DNA from: Pseudomonas syringae
GTDB lineage: Bacteria > Pseudomonadota > Gammaproteobacteria > Pseudomonadales > Pseudomonadaceae
DNA: 50,700 nucleotides
Reading direction: 5' to 3'
NCBI RefSeq assembly: GCF_021605415.1
Contig: NZ_WKEQ01000036.1
Coordinates: 1 to 50,700, forward strand
Shown here: in pieces, positions 1-8,063 of the stretch
Position numbering within the stretch: the stretch's first letter is position 1
Layout: the number at the start of each line of letters is the position of its first letter
Translations under genes and position numbers: made by a program
The notes under the pieces: generated by a model
The model's input: only the letters and a program-made list of their open reading frames with translations
Database searches by the model: none
Told to the model about the DNA's origin: nothing

Positions 1-74
1 GAAGCCAGTCGCTGTCGAAAACTGCTTAACTCATTGTTTACCAAGGAGTTTTCCGTTTCGACTGCGCCGGAAGT

Positions 75-109
75 GGGGCGAATTATAGACACTCAGATTT
101 TGCCGTCAA
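75..109 (-). promoter_or_regulatory. Strong sigma-70 promoter, probably rRNA operon P1, reading leftward
   Basis: On the minus strand a -35 TTGACG (104-109) and a perfect -10 TATAAT (82-87) are 16 bases apart. They are followed by a GC-rich discriminator (TCGCCCC) of the kind found in stringently controlled stable-RNA promoters. No protein-coding frame starts in bases 1-75. In P. aeruginosa the msrPQ pair lies next to a ribosomal RNA operon (established gene order, from memory), so this is probably the P1 promoter and the first ~75 nt of the rrn leader, with 16S beyond the left edge. The -35 lies just past the msrQ stop codon. The promoter motif is seen directly; the rRNA assignment is inference. 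Confidence 0.7.
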
Positions 110-112
110 CAC

Positions 113-736
113 TTAATTTCGCTTTTCCCTAAGAATCTTCTTTTTACCCAGCAATCCAGGGATTCGACGGCTCACTGGCGGCAAACGCATCATCAAGAGC
201 AGCGCACCTATAAACGCATAGATCGCCCACTCTTTCAGATCGGCACGCACGATCCACAGCATGTGCAGCAAACCCAGCCCGAGAATCACGTACGCCAGTC
301 GATGCAGCTTCTTCCAGCGCGCCCCCAGTCGGCGCTGACTGTAGCGGTTTGAGGTCACCGCTAGCGCCAACAAACCGAGGAAGCCCAGCGAACCGACAAT
401 GATGTAGGGACGCTTACGCAATTCGACGCCCAACTGCGACCAATCAAAACCCAGGATAAATGCCATATAGCTGCAAAGGTGCACAACCACATACGCGAAA
501 CACCAGAGACCCAACTGCCGGCGGACAGCGATCCACCAAGCCCAGCCCGTCAACTTCTGCAATGGCGTCATGCCTAACGTGATCAACAACAACACCAATG
601 TCCCAAGCCCGAGCCGATCAACCAGCACCTTGCCCGGATCTGGCCCAAGCAAATCCTCGAATGCCTGATACAACCACAGTAGCGGCCAAATCATGACCGC
701 GATGAACACACCTGTACGCCACAACGGATATCGCAT
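113..736 (-). CDS. msrQ: MsrQ, haem-binding membrane subunit of the MsrPQ methionine sulfoxide reductase
   Basis: This is an integral membrane b-type cytochrome of the YedZ/MsrQ family (ferric-reductase-like transmembrane domain). It passes electrons from the quinone pool or a flavin reductase to periplasmic MsrP, which repairs oxidised methionines in envelope proteins. The 207-residue length is normal. About six hydrophobic segments are visible, and His86, His145 and His158 sit in or beside helices where the family places its haem ligands. Its ATG overlaps the msrP stop codon by one base (TGATG), so the two are translationally coupled, msrP first. The C-terminus is short and basic. The gene ends directly at the -35 of the leftward rrn-type promoter. 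Confidence 0.95.
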   Translation of the reverse strand: MRYPLWRTGVFIAVMIWPLLWLYQAFEDLLGPDPGKVLVDRLGLGTLVLLLITLGMTPLQKLTGWAWWIAVRRQLGLWCFAYVVVHLCSYMAFILGFDWSQLGVELRKRPYIIVGSLGFLGLLALAVTSNRYSQRRLGARWKKLHRLAYVILGLGLLHMLWIVRADLKEWAIYAFIGALLLMMRLPPVSRRIPGLLGKKKILREKRN

Positions 737-1749
737 CAGTAGTTCTTCCGCAGATCCAGGCCTGTATATAGAGAAGCGACTTCGTCGGCATAGCCGTTGA
801 ACATTTGTGTATCTCGCACATTCGGCTTGAACAGGCTATTCGGCAGGCGTCGCTCTCGCGCCTGAGTCCAGCGCGGGTGATCGACAGTCGGGTTCACGTT
901 CGCATAGAAGCCATACTCATCTGCCGCGATGCTCTGCCAGGTAGTCTTAGGCTGCTCGCTCACCAGACTGATACGCACGATGGACTTAACGCTCTTGAAG
1001 CCATATTTCCACGGCACCACCAACCGCAGCGGCGCGCCATTCTGGTTGGGCAACTCCCGCCCATACATTCCTACCGCCAGAATCGCCAACGGATTCATCG
1101 CTTCATCCAATCGCAGCCCTTCTATATAAGGCCAGTCGATCAAGGCAAATCCCGAACGTTGACCTGGCATGCTCTTCGGATCCTGCAACGTCTCGAAGCG
1201 AATGTATTTGGCCTTCGACGTCGGTTCGACCTGTTTGAGCAGCGCAGAGATGGGAAAACCGATCCACGGGATCACCATCGACCACGCTTCAACACAACGC
1301 AGCCGATAGATACGCTCTTCCAACTGATAGGGCTTCATGAAGTCTTCCAGCGCATAACGCCCTGGCTTGCCAACTTCACCATCTACCACAACGCTCCACG
1401 GTTCCGTTTTCAACGATCCCGCATTCGCCGCCGGATCACCTTTATCGGTGCCGAACTCATAGAAGTTGTTGTAATGGGTTGCATCTTTAAAAGGCGTGAT
1501 CGCCTCATTCTTGACGCTGATGGCGCCCCACTGGGTCGATGACAGTTTTTCGGCGAACCATGCCGGCGCGTTTCCGGGCTCGACATCAGCGTATCGCGCC
1601 GCATCAGCAGCACCAGCCCAGCGCGGCAGACTGCTCACAGCCAGACCCGCCGCAGTCGCACCGAGCAATTGCCGCCGAGAGAGATAGATGGATTCAGACG
1701 TGACGTCCGACTCGTGGCAGTCGGACGCTTTGGGGACTTTGATCAGCAT
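736..1749 (-). CDS. msrP: MsrP, periplasmic molybdopterin methionine sulfoxide reductase catalytic subunit
   Basis: This is the YedY/MsrP molybdoenzyme, which reduces methionine sulfoxide in periplasmic proteins with electrons from MsrQ. A twin-arginine signal is visible (SRRQLLG at residues 24-30, then a hydrophobic stretch and AGAADA), so the folded protein with its cofactor goes through Tat. Cys152 in the segment YRLRCVEAW is the molybdenum ligand expected for the sulfite-oxidase fold. The start chosen is the ATG at 1749 (337 aa), because GGAG lies 7 bases upstream; a longer in-frame start at 1785 would add 12 residues with no ribosome site. First gene of the msrPQ pair. Confidence 0.95.
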   Translation of the reverse strand: MLIKVPKASDCHESDVTSESIYLSRRQLLGATAAGLAVSSLPRWAGAADAARYADVEPGNAPAWFAEKLSSTQWGAISVKNEAITPFKDATHYNNFYEFGTDKGDPAANAGSLKTEPWSVVVDGEVGKPGRYALEDFMKPYQLEERIYRLRCVEAWSMVIPWIGFPISALLKQVEPTSKAKYIRFETLQDPKSMPGQRSGFALIDWPYIEGLRLDEAMNPLAILAVGMYGRELPNQNGAPLRLVVPWKYGFKSVKSIVRISLVSEQPKTTWQSIAADEYGFYANVNPTVDHPRWTQARERRLPNSLFKPNVRDTQMFNGYADEVASLYTGLDLRKNY

Positions 1750-1812
1750 GACAACTCCGCAGCATTGGAGGACAGATACATCCATAGACTGCGGAGTATG
1801 GGGGAAATTACA

Positions 1813-2670
1813 TCACTCGACGCTTTTGCGACGACGCAGGCGCAAAAGATACTGCACAGGGCCGGAAGCCGCGTAAACGAGAAACGCCAGCAGCAGAATG
1901 CGTGGCGGATCGCTGAACACCACAGCGAACACCAGCACCACGGCGAGAATCGCCACGAACGGCACACGCCCTTTCAGATCCAGCTCCTTGAAGCTGTTGT
2001 ACTTGATGTTGCTGACCATCAGCATGCCCGCAGCCGCCACCATCAGCGCGACCAGGAATGACATCTTCGAGCCCTGAATGCCGTAATCGCTGAATGCCCA
2101 GACAATCCCCGCCACCACGCCAGCAGCAGCCGGGCTGGCCAGGCCGATGAAGTAACGCTTGTCCGCCGTACCGACCTGGGTGTTGAAACGCGCCAGACGC
2201 AAAGCTGCACCTGCCACATATATGAAGGCGACCATCCAGCCAACCTTACCCATATCACCCAGTGCCCAGCCAAATGCCAACAACGCCGGCGCAACACCGA
2301 ACGCGACCATGTCCGACAGCGAGTCGTACTCGGCGCCAAATGCACTCTGGGTATTGGTCATCCGCGCAACACGGCCATCCAGGCCATCGAGCACCATGGC
2401 GACGAAGATCGCAATCGCGGCGAAGCCGAAATACTTGCTTGCGTCAGCCGTGTTACCAGCGCTCAGCGCAGCCTGGGCACTCATGGAATTGATGATCGAG
2501 TAGAAACCGGCGAACAGGTTCGCAGTGGTAAACAGGTTCGGCAGGAGATAGATACCACGATGCCGGACTTTACGACCTTCCGCGTCGTGCCCTTCTTCGA
2601 TGTGCTCATCGATGGGCAGCAGGCTTTCGGCGTCAGGAGCCTGGTTCGGCTCTTCGGGACGTTCGCTCAT
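1813..2670 (-). CDS. pssA: CDP-diacylglycerol--serine O-phosphatidyltransferase
   Basis: This membrane enzyme makes phosphatidylserine from CDP-diacylglycerol and serine, the first step to phosphatidylethanolamine. The CDP-alcohol phosphotransferase signature D-G-x2-G-R-x2-A-R-x8-G-x3-D-x3-D is visible in the stretch from DGLDGRVAR to DSLSD. It lies after the first membrane segments, and further hydrophobic helices follow. This is the integral-membrane type II enzyme, not the peripheral E. coli type. The N-terminal ~40 residues are acidic and cytosolic, and the C-terminus is basic (RLRRRK). Two ATGs are in frame, at 2676 and 2670; AAGG is 8 bases from the second and only 2 from the first, so 2670 (285 aa) is preferred. 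It lies immediately upstream of msrP on the same strand. Confidence 0.93.
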   Translation of the reverse strand: MSERPEEPNQAPDAESLLPIDEHIEEGHDAEGRKVRHRGIYLLPNLFTTANLFAGFYSIINSMSAQAALSAGNTADASKYFGFAAIAIFVAMVLDGLDGRVARMTNTQSAFGAEYDSLSDMVAFGVAPALLAFGWALGDMGKVGWMVAFIYVAGAALRLARFNTQVGTADKRYFIGLASPAAAGVVAGIVWAFSDYGIQGSKMSFLVALMVAAAGMLMVSNIKYNSFKELDLKGRVPFVAILAVVLVFAVVFSDPPRILLLAFLVYAASGPVQYLLRLRRRKSVE

Positions 2671-2770
2671 GGACATTACCTTGCAACGGGTTGAAAAATT
2701 TCGACAGGCGTCTGGGACGACGGTTCGGCCACAAACGATGCAGCTTTATACCAGAACTGCCGGCCCAAAC

Positions 2771-2797
2771 GAAAAAACGCGGCCTAGGCCGCGTTCT
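2771..2797 (-). terminator. Rho-independent terminator of the ilvI-ilvN-ilvC operon
   Basis: A perfect 20-base palindrome (2776-2795, arms AACGCGGCCT/AGGCCGCGTT) is followed on the minus strand by six T residues (2772-2777, overlapping the stem base). It lies 20-45 bases past the ilvC stop codon and before pssA, so it separates the ilv operon from the pssA transcript. Confidence 0.85.
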
Positions 2798-2816
2798 TCG
2801 TACAAGAATCGCTGAC

Positions 2817-3833
2817 TTAGTTTTTGGCTTTGTCGACGATTTTGTTGGCACCGATCCAAGGCATCATGGAGCGCAGTTGCTCGCCGATGACTTCGATGCC
2901 GTGAGCAGCGTTGTTACGACGCTTGGCGGTCATCGAAGGGTAGCCGGTTGCGCCTTCGCTGATGAACATTTTGGCGTACTCGCCGTCCTGAATACGTTTC
3001 AGGGCGTTGCGCATGGCCTGACGGGATTCGGCGTTGATGACTTCCGGGCCGGTCACGTACTCGCCGTATTCGGCGTTGTTGGAGATCGAGTAGTTCATAT
3101 TGGCGATACCGCCTTCGTACATGAGGTCAACGATCAACTTCAGTTCGTGCAGGCACTCGAAGTAAGCCATTTCTGGAGCGTAGCCCGCTTCGACCAGGGT
3201 TTCGAAACCAGCTTTTACCAGTTCAACAGTACCGCCGCACAGTACGGCTTGTTCACCGAACAGGTCGGTTTCGGTCTCGTCCTTAAAGGTGGTTTCGATG
3301 ATGCCGGTACGACCGCCACCCACGCCTGCTGCGTAAGACAGTGCAACGTTTTTGGCGTTGCCCGAGGCGTCCTGGTAGATCGCGATCAGGTCAGGGATAC
3401 CGCCGCCTTTGACGAACTCGGAACGCACGGTGTGGCCCGGTGCTTTCGGCGCGATCATGATCACGTCGAGGTCGGCGCGTGGAACAACCTGGTTGTAGTG
3501 GATCGCGAAGCCGTGGGAGAAGGCCAGAGTGGCGCCTTTCTTGATATTCGGCTCGATTTCGTTTTTGTACAGGGAAGACTGGAACTCGTCCGGGGTCAGG
3601 ATCATGACCAGGTCAGCAGCAGCAACAGCGGAAGCAACGTCAGTCACTTTCAGGCCGTGGGCTTCAGCCTTGGCAACGGTCGCCGAACCTTTACGCAGAC
3701 CAACGGTGACGTCAACGCCGGAGTCTTTCAGGTTGCACGCTTGAGCGTGACCCTGGGAGCCGTAACCGATGATGGCGACTTTCTTGCCCTGGATGATCGA
3801 CAGGTCGCAGTCTTTATCGTAGAAAACTTTCAT
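2817..3833 (-). CDS. ilvC: Ketol-acid reductoisomerase, class I, NADPH-type
   Basis: It converts acetolactate or acetohydroxybutyrate to the dihydroxy acid, the second common step of valine, leucine and isoleucine synthesis, in the cytosol. The 338-residue length marks the short class I enzyme. The Rossmann loop GYGSQGHA is at residues 23-30. The metal ligands Asp190, Glu194, Glu226 and Glu230 are all present in the all-alpha C-terminal domain. The ATG at 3833 is preceded by GGGGAA. It is the last gene of ilvI-ilvN-ilvC, 45 bases after ilvN, and is followed by the 2771-2797 terminator. Confidence 0.98.
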   Translation of the reverse strand: MKVFYDKDCDLSIIQGKKVAIIGYGSQGHAQACNLKDSGVDVTVGLRKGSATVAKAEAHGLKVTDVASAVAAADLVMILTPDEFQSSLYKNEIEPNIKKGATLAFSHGFAIHYNQVVPRADLDVIMIAPKAPGHTVRSEFVKGGGIPDLIAIYQDASGNAKNVALSYAAGVGGGRTGIIETTFKDETETDLFGEQAVLCGGTVELVKAGFETLVEAGYAPEMAYFECLHELKLIVDLMYEGGIANMNYSISNNAEYGEYVTGPEVINAESRQAMRNALKRIQDGEYAKMFISEGATGYPSMTAKRRNNAAHGIEVIGEQLRSMMPWIGANKIVDKAKN

Positions 3834-3878
3834 GAATTTCCCCTATATCCGGCCGTTCAGGCCATTCGCTAATTTGGT

Positions 3879-4370
3879 TTAGATGCTGAGTACTTTGTCG
3901 CCGCGGGCAATCCCGGTGACGCCACTGCGTACGGTTTCCAGAATCGAGGCAGTGCCGATCGATTGAATGAAGCTGTCGAGCTTGTCGCTGGTACCGGTCA
4001 GTTGAACGGTATAAACGCTGGCGCTGACATCGACGATCTGCCCACGATAAATATCGGTAGTGCGCTTGATCTCGGCGCGCTGGGCGCCGGTGGCCTTGAC
4101 CTTGACCAGCATCAGCTCGCGCTCGATGTGAGCACTTTCCGACAGGTCGACCAATTTGACCACTTCGATCAATTTGTTCAGGTTCTTGGTGATCTGCTCG
4201 ATCACTTCGTCATGCCCGACAGTGGTCAGCGTCAGACGCGACAGGGTCGGGTCTTCAGTCGGGGCCACGGTCAGGCTTTCGATGTTGTAGTTACGCTGCG
4301 AAAACAGGCCGACTACACGAGACAGAGCGCCAGGTTCGTTTTCCAGAAGCAAGGAAATAATGTGTCGCAT
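3879..4370 (-). CDS. ilvN: Acetolactate synthase small (regulatory) subunit
   Basis: This is the regulatory subunit (IlvH/IlvN type) of acetohydroxyacid synthase; it binds valine for feedback inhibition and activates the large subunit. An N-terminal ACT domain (about residues 4-78, beginning IISLLLENEPGALSRV) is followed by the typical C-terminal domain (to 163). A longer frame opens at 4400, but the family start MRHIISLLLE at 4370 has GGAG upstream and gives the usual 163 aa. Only two bases separate it from the ilvI stop, so the two subunits are probably made in coupled amounts. Confidence 0.97.
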   Translation of the reverse strand: MRHIISLLLENEPGALSRVVGLFSQRNYNIESLTVAPTEDPTLSRLTLTTVGHDEVIEQITKNLNKLIEVVKLVDLSESAHIERELMLVKVKATGAQRAEIKRTTDIYRGQIVDVSASVYTVQLTGTSDKLDSFIQSIGTASILETVRSGVTGIARGDKVLSI

Positions 4371-4372
4371 GA

Positions 4373-6097
4373 TTATGTACGCTCCGTCTTGCTCAGCCAC
4401 ATATCGCGCATGGAGCCGTCTTTGATCTGCATCGGGTAGACGTGCTCGCTGGTGTCGACCGAAATGTCGAGAATCACCAGGCGATCCTTCATGGCAAACG
4501 CTTCTTCCATCTTCGACTTCAAGTCTTTGGAGTCGGTGATGCGCATGCCGACATGGCCATAGGCCTCGGCCAGCTTGACGAAGTCAGGCAACGATTCCAT
4601 GTAGGAATGCGAGTGGCGGCTGTTGTAGCTCATGTCTTGCCACTGACGAACCATGCCCAGAACACCGTTGTTCAGGATGACGATTTTTACCGGCAGACCA
4701 TACTGCAGGCAGGTCGACAGTTCCTGAATGTTCATCTGGATGCTGCCTTCGCCCGTGACACAGGCAACGTCAGCGTCCGGGAAGCTCAACTGGATACCCA
4801 TGGCCGCCGGGAACCCGAAGCCCATCGTGCCCAGGCCACCGGAGTTGATCCAGCGGTTCGGCTTGTTGAACTTGTAATACTGCGCGGCGAACATCTGGTG
4901 CTGACCCACGTCGGAGGCAACATAAGCATCGCCCTTAGTGACTTCGCACAGGGTTTCGATCACGGTCTGCGGCTTGATGACGCTGCCGTCGCCCTTGTCA
5001 TACGGGAACAGGCCGCGATCACCGCGCCACTCATCAACCTGCTTCCACCAACTGGCAACGGAATCCTTGTTCGGGGTCTCGCCGATTTCCTTGAGGATCG
5101 CGACCATTTCGGTCAGGACGCTTTCCACTGGGCCAACGATCGGCACGTCGGCCTTGATGGTCTTGGAGATCGAAGCCGGGTCGATGTCGATATGGATGAT
5201 CTTGGCGTTCGGGCAGAACTTCGCCGGGCCGTTGATCACACGATCGTCGAAGCGTGCGCCGACTGCCAGGATCACGTCAGCGTGGTGCATCGCCAGGTTG
5301 GCGGTGTAGCTGCCGTGCATACCCAGCATGCCGATGAACTGACGATCGGTGCCTGGGTAGGCACCCAACCCCATCAGGGTGTTGGTCACTGGCAGGTTGA
5401 GCATTTTCGCCAGTTCGGTGAGCGGCGCGGAGCCACCACCGAGGATCACGCCACCGCCGGCGTACATCACCGGACGCTTGGCTGCCAGGAGCATTTCTGC
5501 AGCCTTGCGGATTTGCCCCGAGTGACCGCGAACGGCCGGGCTGTAAGAGCGCAGCTTGGCTTTCTTCGGGAAGATGTATTCGAACTTCTCGGCCGGGTTG
5601 GTCATGTCTTTCGGGATATCGACCACGACCGGGCCCGGACGACCGGATTGTGCCAGGTAGAAGGCTTTCTTCATGACTTCCGGGATTTCCGAAGCGTGCT
5701 TGATCATGAAGCTGTGCTTCACGATCGGCCGGGAAATACCGATCATGTCGGTTTCCTGGAACGCGTCGGTGCCGACCATGGTGCTTGGCACCTGGCCGGA
5801 GATGATCACCATTGGAATCGAATCCATATAGGCGGTGGCGATACCGGTGATGGCGTTTGTGGCGCCAGGACCCGATGTCACCAATACCACGCCGGCTTTA
5901 CCGGTGGCACGGGCATAGCCGTCAGCCATATGGGTAGCCGCTTGCTCGTGACGAACCAGGATGTGGCTTACTTCCGGCTCTTTGAACAGGGCATCGTAAA
6001 CATGAAGAAGAGCACCACCCGGGTACCCGTAGATATATTTGACGCCTTCGTCACGCAAAAAGCGGACGAGCATCTCACCGCCAGATAAAAGCTCCAC
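4373..6097 (-). CDS. ilvI: Acetolactate synthase large (catalytic) subunit, GTG start
   Basis: This thiamine-diphosphate enzyme condenses two pyruvates, or pyruvate and 2-oxobutyrate, and commits carbon to branched-chain amino acids. The catalytic Glu51 lies in VRHEQAATH. The ThDP/metal motif is GEG (449-451) ... NN (476-477). Most family members have GDG, so the metal ligand here is Glu450 instead of Asp. Start choice: the frame can open at a GTG at 6106, but AGAGG lies 8 bases before the GTG at 6097, giving MELLSGGEML and the usual 574 residues. It is the first gene of ilvI-ilvN-ilvC, behind a leader of several hundred bases. Confidence 0.97.
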   Translation of the reverse strand: MELLSGGEMLVRFLRDEGVKYIYGYPGGALLHVYDALFKEPEVSHILVRHEQAATHMADGYARATGKAGVVLVTSGPGATNAITGIATAYMDSIPMVIISGQVPSTMVGTDAFQETDMIGISRPIVKHSFMIKHASEIPEVMKKAFYLAQSGRPGPVVVDIPKDMTNPAEKFEYIFPKKAKLRSYSPAVRGHSGQIRKAAEMLLAAKRPVMYAGGGVILGGGSAPLTELAKMLNLPVTNTLMGLGAYPGTDRQFIGMLGMHGSYTANLAMHHADVILAVGARFDDRVINGPAKFCPNAKIIHIDIDPASISKTIKADVPIVGPVESVLTEMVAILKEIGETPNKDSVASWWKQVDEWRGDRGLFPYDKGDGSVIKPQTVIETLCEVTKGDAYVASDVGQHQMFAAQYYKFNKPNRWINSGGLGTMGFGFPAAMGIQLSFPDADVACVTGEGSIQMNIQELSTCLQYGLPVKIVILNNGVLGMVRQWQDMSYNSRHSHSYMESLPDFVKLAEAYGHVGMRITDSKDLKSKMEEAFAMKDRLVILDISVDTSEHVYPMQIKDGSMRDMWLSKTERT

Positions 6098-6497
6098 GTT
6101 GTTCACCTCTAAAACGCCAGAATACCGCCCACATAAACGGGGACGGGTCTTAATAGGTTTACTTCTCGGCAGAGCATGAGCGACGGTGGTCGCCGACTAC
6201 GTCAGCACTGACTGAGCAAGTATTGGGATCGTCCCAAGTGTTGCGGGCTTCTCCCACCCAGCGCGAGGTAACGCGTTGCGGGTGTAACAGGTCGGCGCGG
6301 ATAGGCGCCTCATGATCTGCCGAGTGGGTCTGCTTCTGGCAGTCCCTCTACAGCGGACTTTGGATTCTTCTGTTTCGCCCTCTCCAAGTCAAGTCGTCTG
6401 TGTGGTTAATTGTGGGTAAGCACATGAGAACGCAAGAAAAAACCCGGAAACCGCTACTCTGTTAGCTTCGATTGCGCAATTTTGCCAAGGAATCAGC
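6098..6497. other. Long intergenic region between ilvI and the DUF4124 gene; ilv leader
   Basis: These 400 bases separate two divergent genes. On the minus strand a possible -35 TTGACT (6387-6392) and a weak AAGAAT -10 (6364-6369), 17 bases apart, would give an ilv leader of about 250 nt. A 38-codon minus-strand frame (6197-6313) is rich in rare Leu/Ile codons near its end but has no ribosome site. I see no Val/Leu/Ile run and no clear terminator/antiterminator pair, so attenuation is only possible. On the plus strand AAGGAA (6486-6491) serves the DUF4124 gene. Confidence 0.4.
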
Positions 6498-6914
6498 ATG
6501 CGAACGCTCCTCCTATGCCTTTTGATCGGTGTCAGCCCATGGTGCATGGCCGGTCAAATCTACAAATGGGTCGATGCCCAAGGTGTCACTCACTTCGACG
6601 CGCAACCGCCCCAGGGTCAGCCGGCCACCACCGTGCAAATGCCCTCCCCACCTGCCGTTCCGCCACGTGCGATCCCCGGCAGCGGCGCGATCGGCGACCA
6701 GCAGTCCATCGACAAAAACGTGAAAAAACAGGTGGCGGAGCAACAAGCCCAGCTCAAGGAGTTTTGTGAGCAGGCGCGCACGAACCTGGCGCAATTGCAG
6801 AACAATCCGCGTTTAAGAGAAGAAGTAGAAGGTGAAACACGGCGCCTGACCGATACGCAACGGCAAGAGCGCATCGGCGAGGCACAGCGACAAATCTCGG
6901 AAAACTGCCAGTAA
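6498..6914 (+). CDS. Exported DUF4124-domain protein
   Basis: A 138-residue protein with a clear Sec signal peptide (MRTLLLCLLIGVSPWCMAG, likely cut after CMA). A DUF4124 domain follows (QIYKWVDAQGVTHF...), a short beta-rich module frequent in periplasmic Pseudomonas proteins whose function is unknown. A proline-rich linker comes next. The C-terminal half (about residues 70-138) is charged and helical, rich in Gln, Arg and Glu, and looks like a coiled coil. Two cysteines in the mature part could pair. The ATG is supported by AAGGAA 7 bases upstream. It stands alone, divergent from ilvI and convergent with the yqcC gene. Confidence 0.85.
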   Translation: MRTLLLCLLIGVSPWCMAGQIYKWVDAQGVTHFDAQPPQGQPATTVQMPSPPAVPPRAIPGSGAIGDQQSIDKNVKKQVAEQQAQLKEFCEQARTNLAQLQNNPRLREEVEGETRRLTDTQRQERIGEAQRQISENCQ

Positions 6915-6920
6915 CCGATG

Positions 6921-6963
6921 TGTAGGAGCTGACGAGTGCAACGAGGCTGCGGCAGTTCCTACA
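6921..6963. repeat. Short REP-type inverted repeat
   Basis: The ends are TGTAGGA (6921-6927) and its exact complement TCCTACA (6957-6963), around a core of the P. fluorescens GTAGGAGCTG...GAGGCTGC type. It sits between the converging stops of the DUF4124 and yqcC genes, where a folded repeat could also stop transcription from both sides. Confidence 0.6.
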
Positions 6964-6974
6964 GGACGATGGTG

Positions 6975-7310
6975 TCAGCGGGAGGCGGTGATCAGCAGGT
7001 CGAACTCTTTGAGCAACACCTGAAGCTGTCGGTCTTTGCCGCCGACATTGCGCGAGGCAAACACCATCTCGGCCATTTCCTGAATACCCGAAGCATTGGG
7101 CAACGGCAGATCCTGCTCAAGGATGATTTTCATCTTCGGCAGGAAGATCCACTGCAGCCATTGCTCGAAATCAAGCGTATCGACCGAGAACGGTTCGACG
7201 CTGCTCAGGGCTTCGTCGGACGGTCGAACGTCATCCCACCAACCTTGTGTACGCAACTCACGCTCGATCAGCAGCAACTGATCGGCAATTTTCGGGAAAC
7301 GGACATCCAT
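6975..7310 (-). CDS. YqcC family protein (DUF446)
   Basis: A 111-residue cytosolic protein of the YqcC/DUF446 family, recognised from the N-terminal helix (KIADQLLLIERELR) and the segment FEQWLQWIFLPKMK. The biochemical role is unknown; in E. coli yqcC sits beside the pseudouridine synthase gene truC. The ATG at 7310 overlaps the stop of the upstream lipoprotein gene (TGATG); a GTG one codon earlier (7313) is the alternative. AAGG lies about 9 bases before the ATG. It ends the mrcB-lipoprotein-yqcC operon, an arrangement shared with P. aeruginosa. Confidence 0.85.
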   Translation of the reverse strand: MDVRFPKIADQLLLIERELRTQGWWDDVRPSDEALSSVEPFSVDTLDFEQWLQWIFLPKMKIILEQDLPLPNASGIQEMAEMVFASRNVGGKDRQLQVLLKEFDLLITASR

Positions 7311-8047
7311 CACAGCGAAACCTTGGCCTTCTGACGGGCCAACGCGGCACCGGCGGAATCACCTTGTTTCTCACGCGCCTGAGCGATCAGTTCCCACAGG
7401 CTGGCCTGCAAGTCCGGACGACCATTGGCCATCGTCAATGCGCGACGGGCGAATTGCTCGGCTTGCGGCGCATCGCCCTGGGCCATGCGCACCTGCGCCA
7501 GACGATAAAGCACTTGCGGCTCACGCGGCGCCACACGCTGAGCGCGTTCAAGACTGGAGGACGCACCGTTCAGGTCGCCACCGGCCTGCTGTTGCTGCGC
7601 GGTGGTCAACAGCGCGAGTACAGGACCGTCTAGTTGTTCGTCTGCCGACAGACCACCGCCGCCGCTCGCCGACGGAGCTGCGCTCGGCTGCGAAGGCATG
7701 CTGTAGCTGCCGGAGCTGACCGGCGCAGAGTCAACCGGCGAAGGGTTGTAAGGCCCCGGGGTAATCGGGCCCGGCGTGATCGGCGCCGTGCTGATCGGGG
7801 TCGACGTCGCTGCGCCGCCACCCGGCACCATCACGACAACGCCGGTATCGCCTTGCGGAATCTCTTGCACCTGGCCTTGAGCCGGACGTTTCACCGTCGT
7901 CTGGCGGAAACCGCCATTGGCCGAGATACGTTCGCTGTTGGACACGGCGGTACCTGAATCCACCACCGGAATCGAACCGCGCTGCACGCTTGAGCAGCCG
8001 CTGAGCAAAGCCACGGCGGTCACTGCTGGGATCAACCACTTGTTCAC
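7310..8047 (-). CDS. TPR-containing outer-membrane lipoprotein downstream of mrcB, GTG start
   Basis: 245 residues. The signal peptide ends in the lipobox LLSGC with Cys18 as the lipidated residue; the next residues are Ser-Ser, so outer-membrane sorting is expected. Residues ~90-130 are a Pro/Ser/Gly-rich linker with repeated PGP and TPI units. The C-terminal ~110 residues contain two or three tetratricopeptide-like repeats (e.g. LYRLAQVRMAQGDAPQAEQFA). The start is GTG with AGAGG about 7 bases upstream. It begins 16 bases after mrcB. The position and TPR suggest a protein-protein adaptor, possibly an activator of PBP1b as P. aeruginosa LpoP (also a TPR lipoprotein encoded beside its PBP1b gene) has been reported to be. 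That link is inference from context and domain content. Confidence 0.8.
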   Translation of the reverse strand: MNKWLIPAVTAVALLSGCSSVQRGSIPVVDSGTAVSNSERISANGGFRQTTVKRPAQGQVQEIPQGDTGVVVMVPGGGAATSTPISTAPITPGPITPGPYNPSPVDSAPVSSGSYSMPSQPSAAPSASGGGGLSADEQLDGPVLALLTTAQQQQAGGDLNGASSSLERAQRVAPREPQVLYRLAQVRMAQGDAPQAEQFARRALTMANGRPDLQASLWELIAQAREKQGDSAGAALARQKAKVSL

Positions 8048-8063
8048 TTGAAAACCTCTTCGC

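Noticed and set aside
2691..3872. 393-codon plus-strand frame opposite ilvC
   Set aside because: It is the antisense shadow of a well-conserved gene in high-GC DNA; no ribosome site or family match.
4442..6088. 548-codon plus-strand frame opposite ilvI
   Set aside because: Shadow of ilvI; no start signals and a composition typical of antisense frames.
6197..6313. 38-codon minus-strand frame in the ilvI leader as an attenuation peptide
   Set aside because: It has some Leu/Ile codons, several rare, but no run of Val/Leu/Ile, no ribosome site and no clear terminator pair after it.
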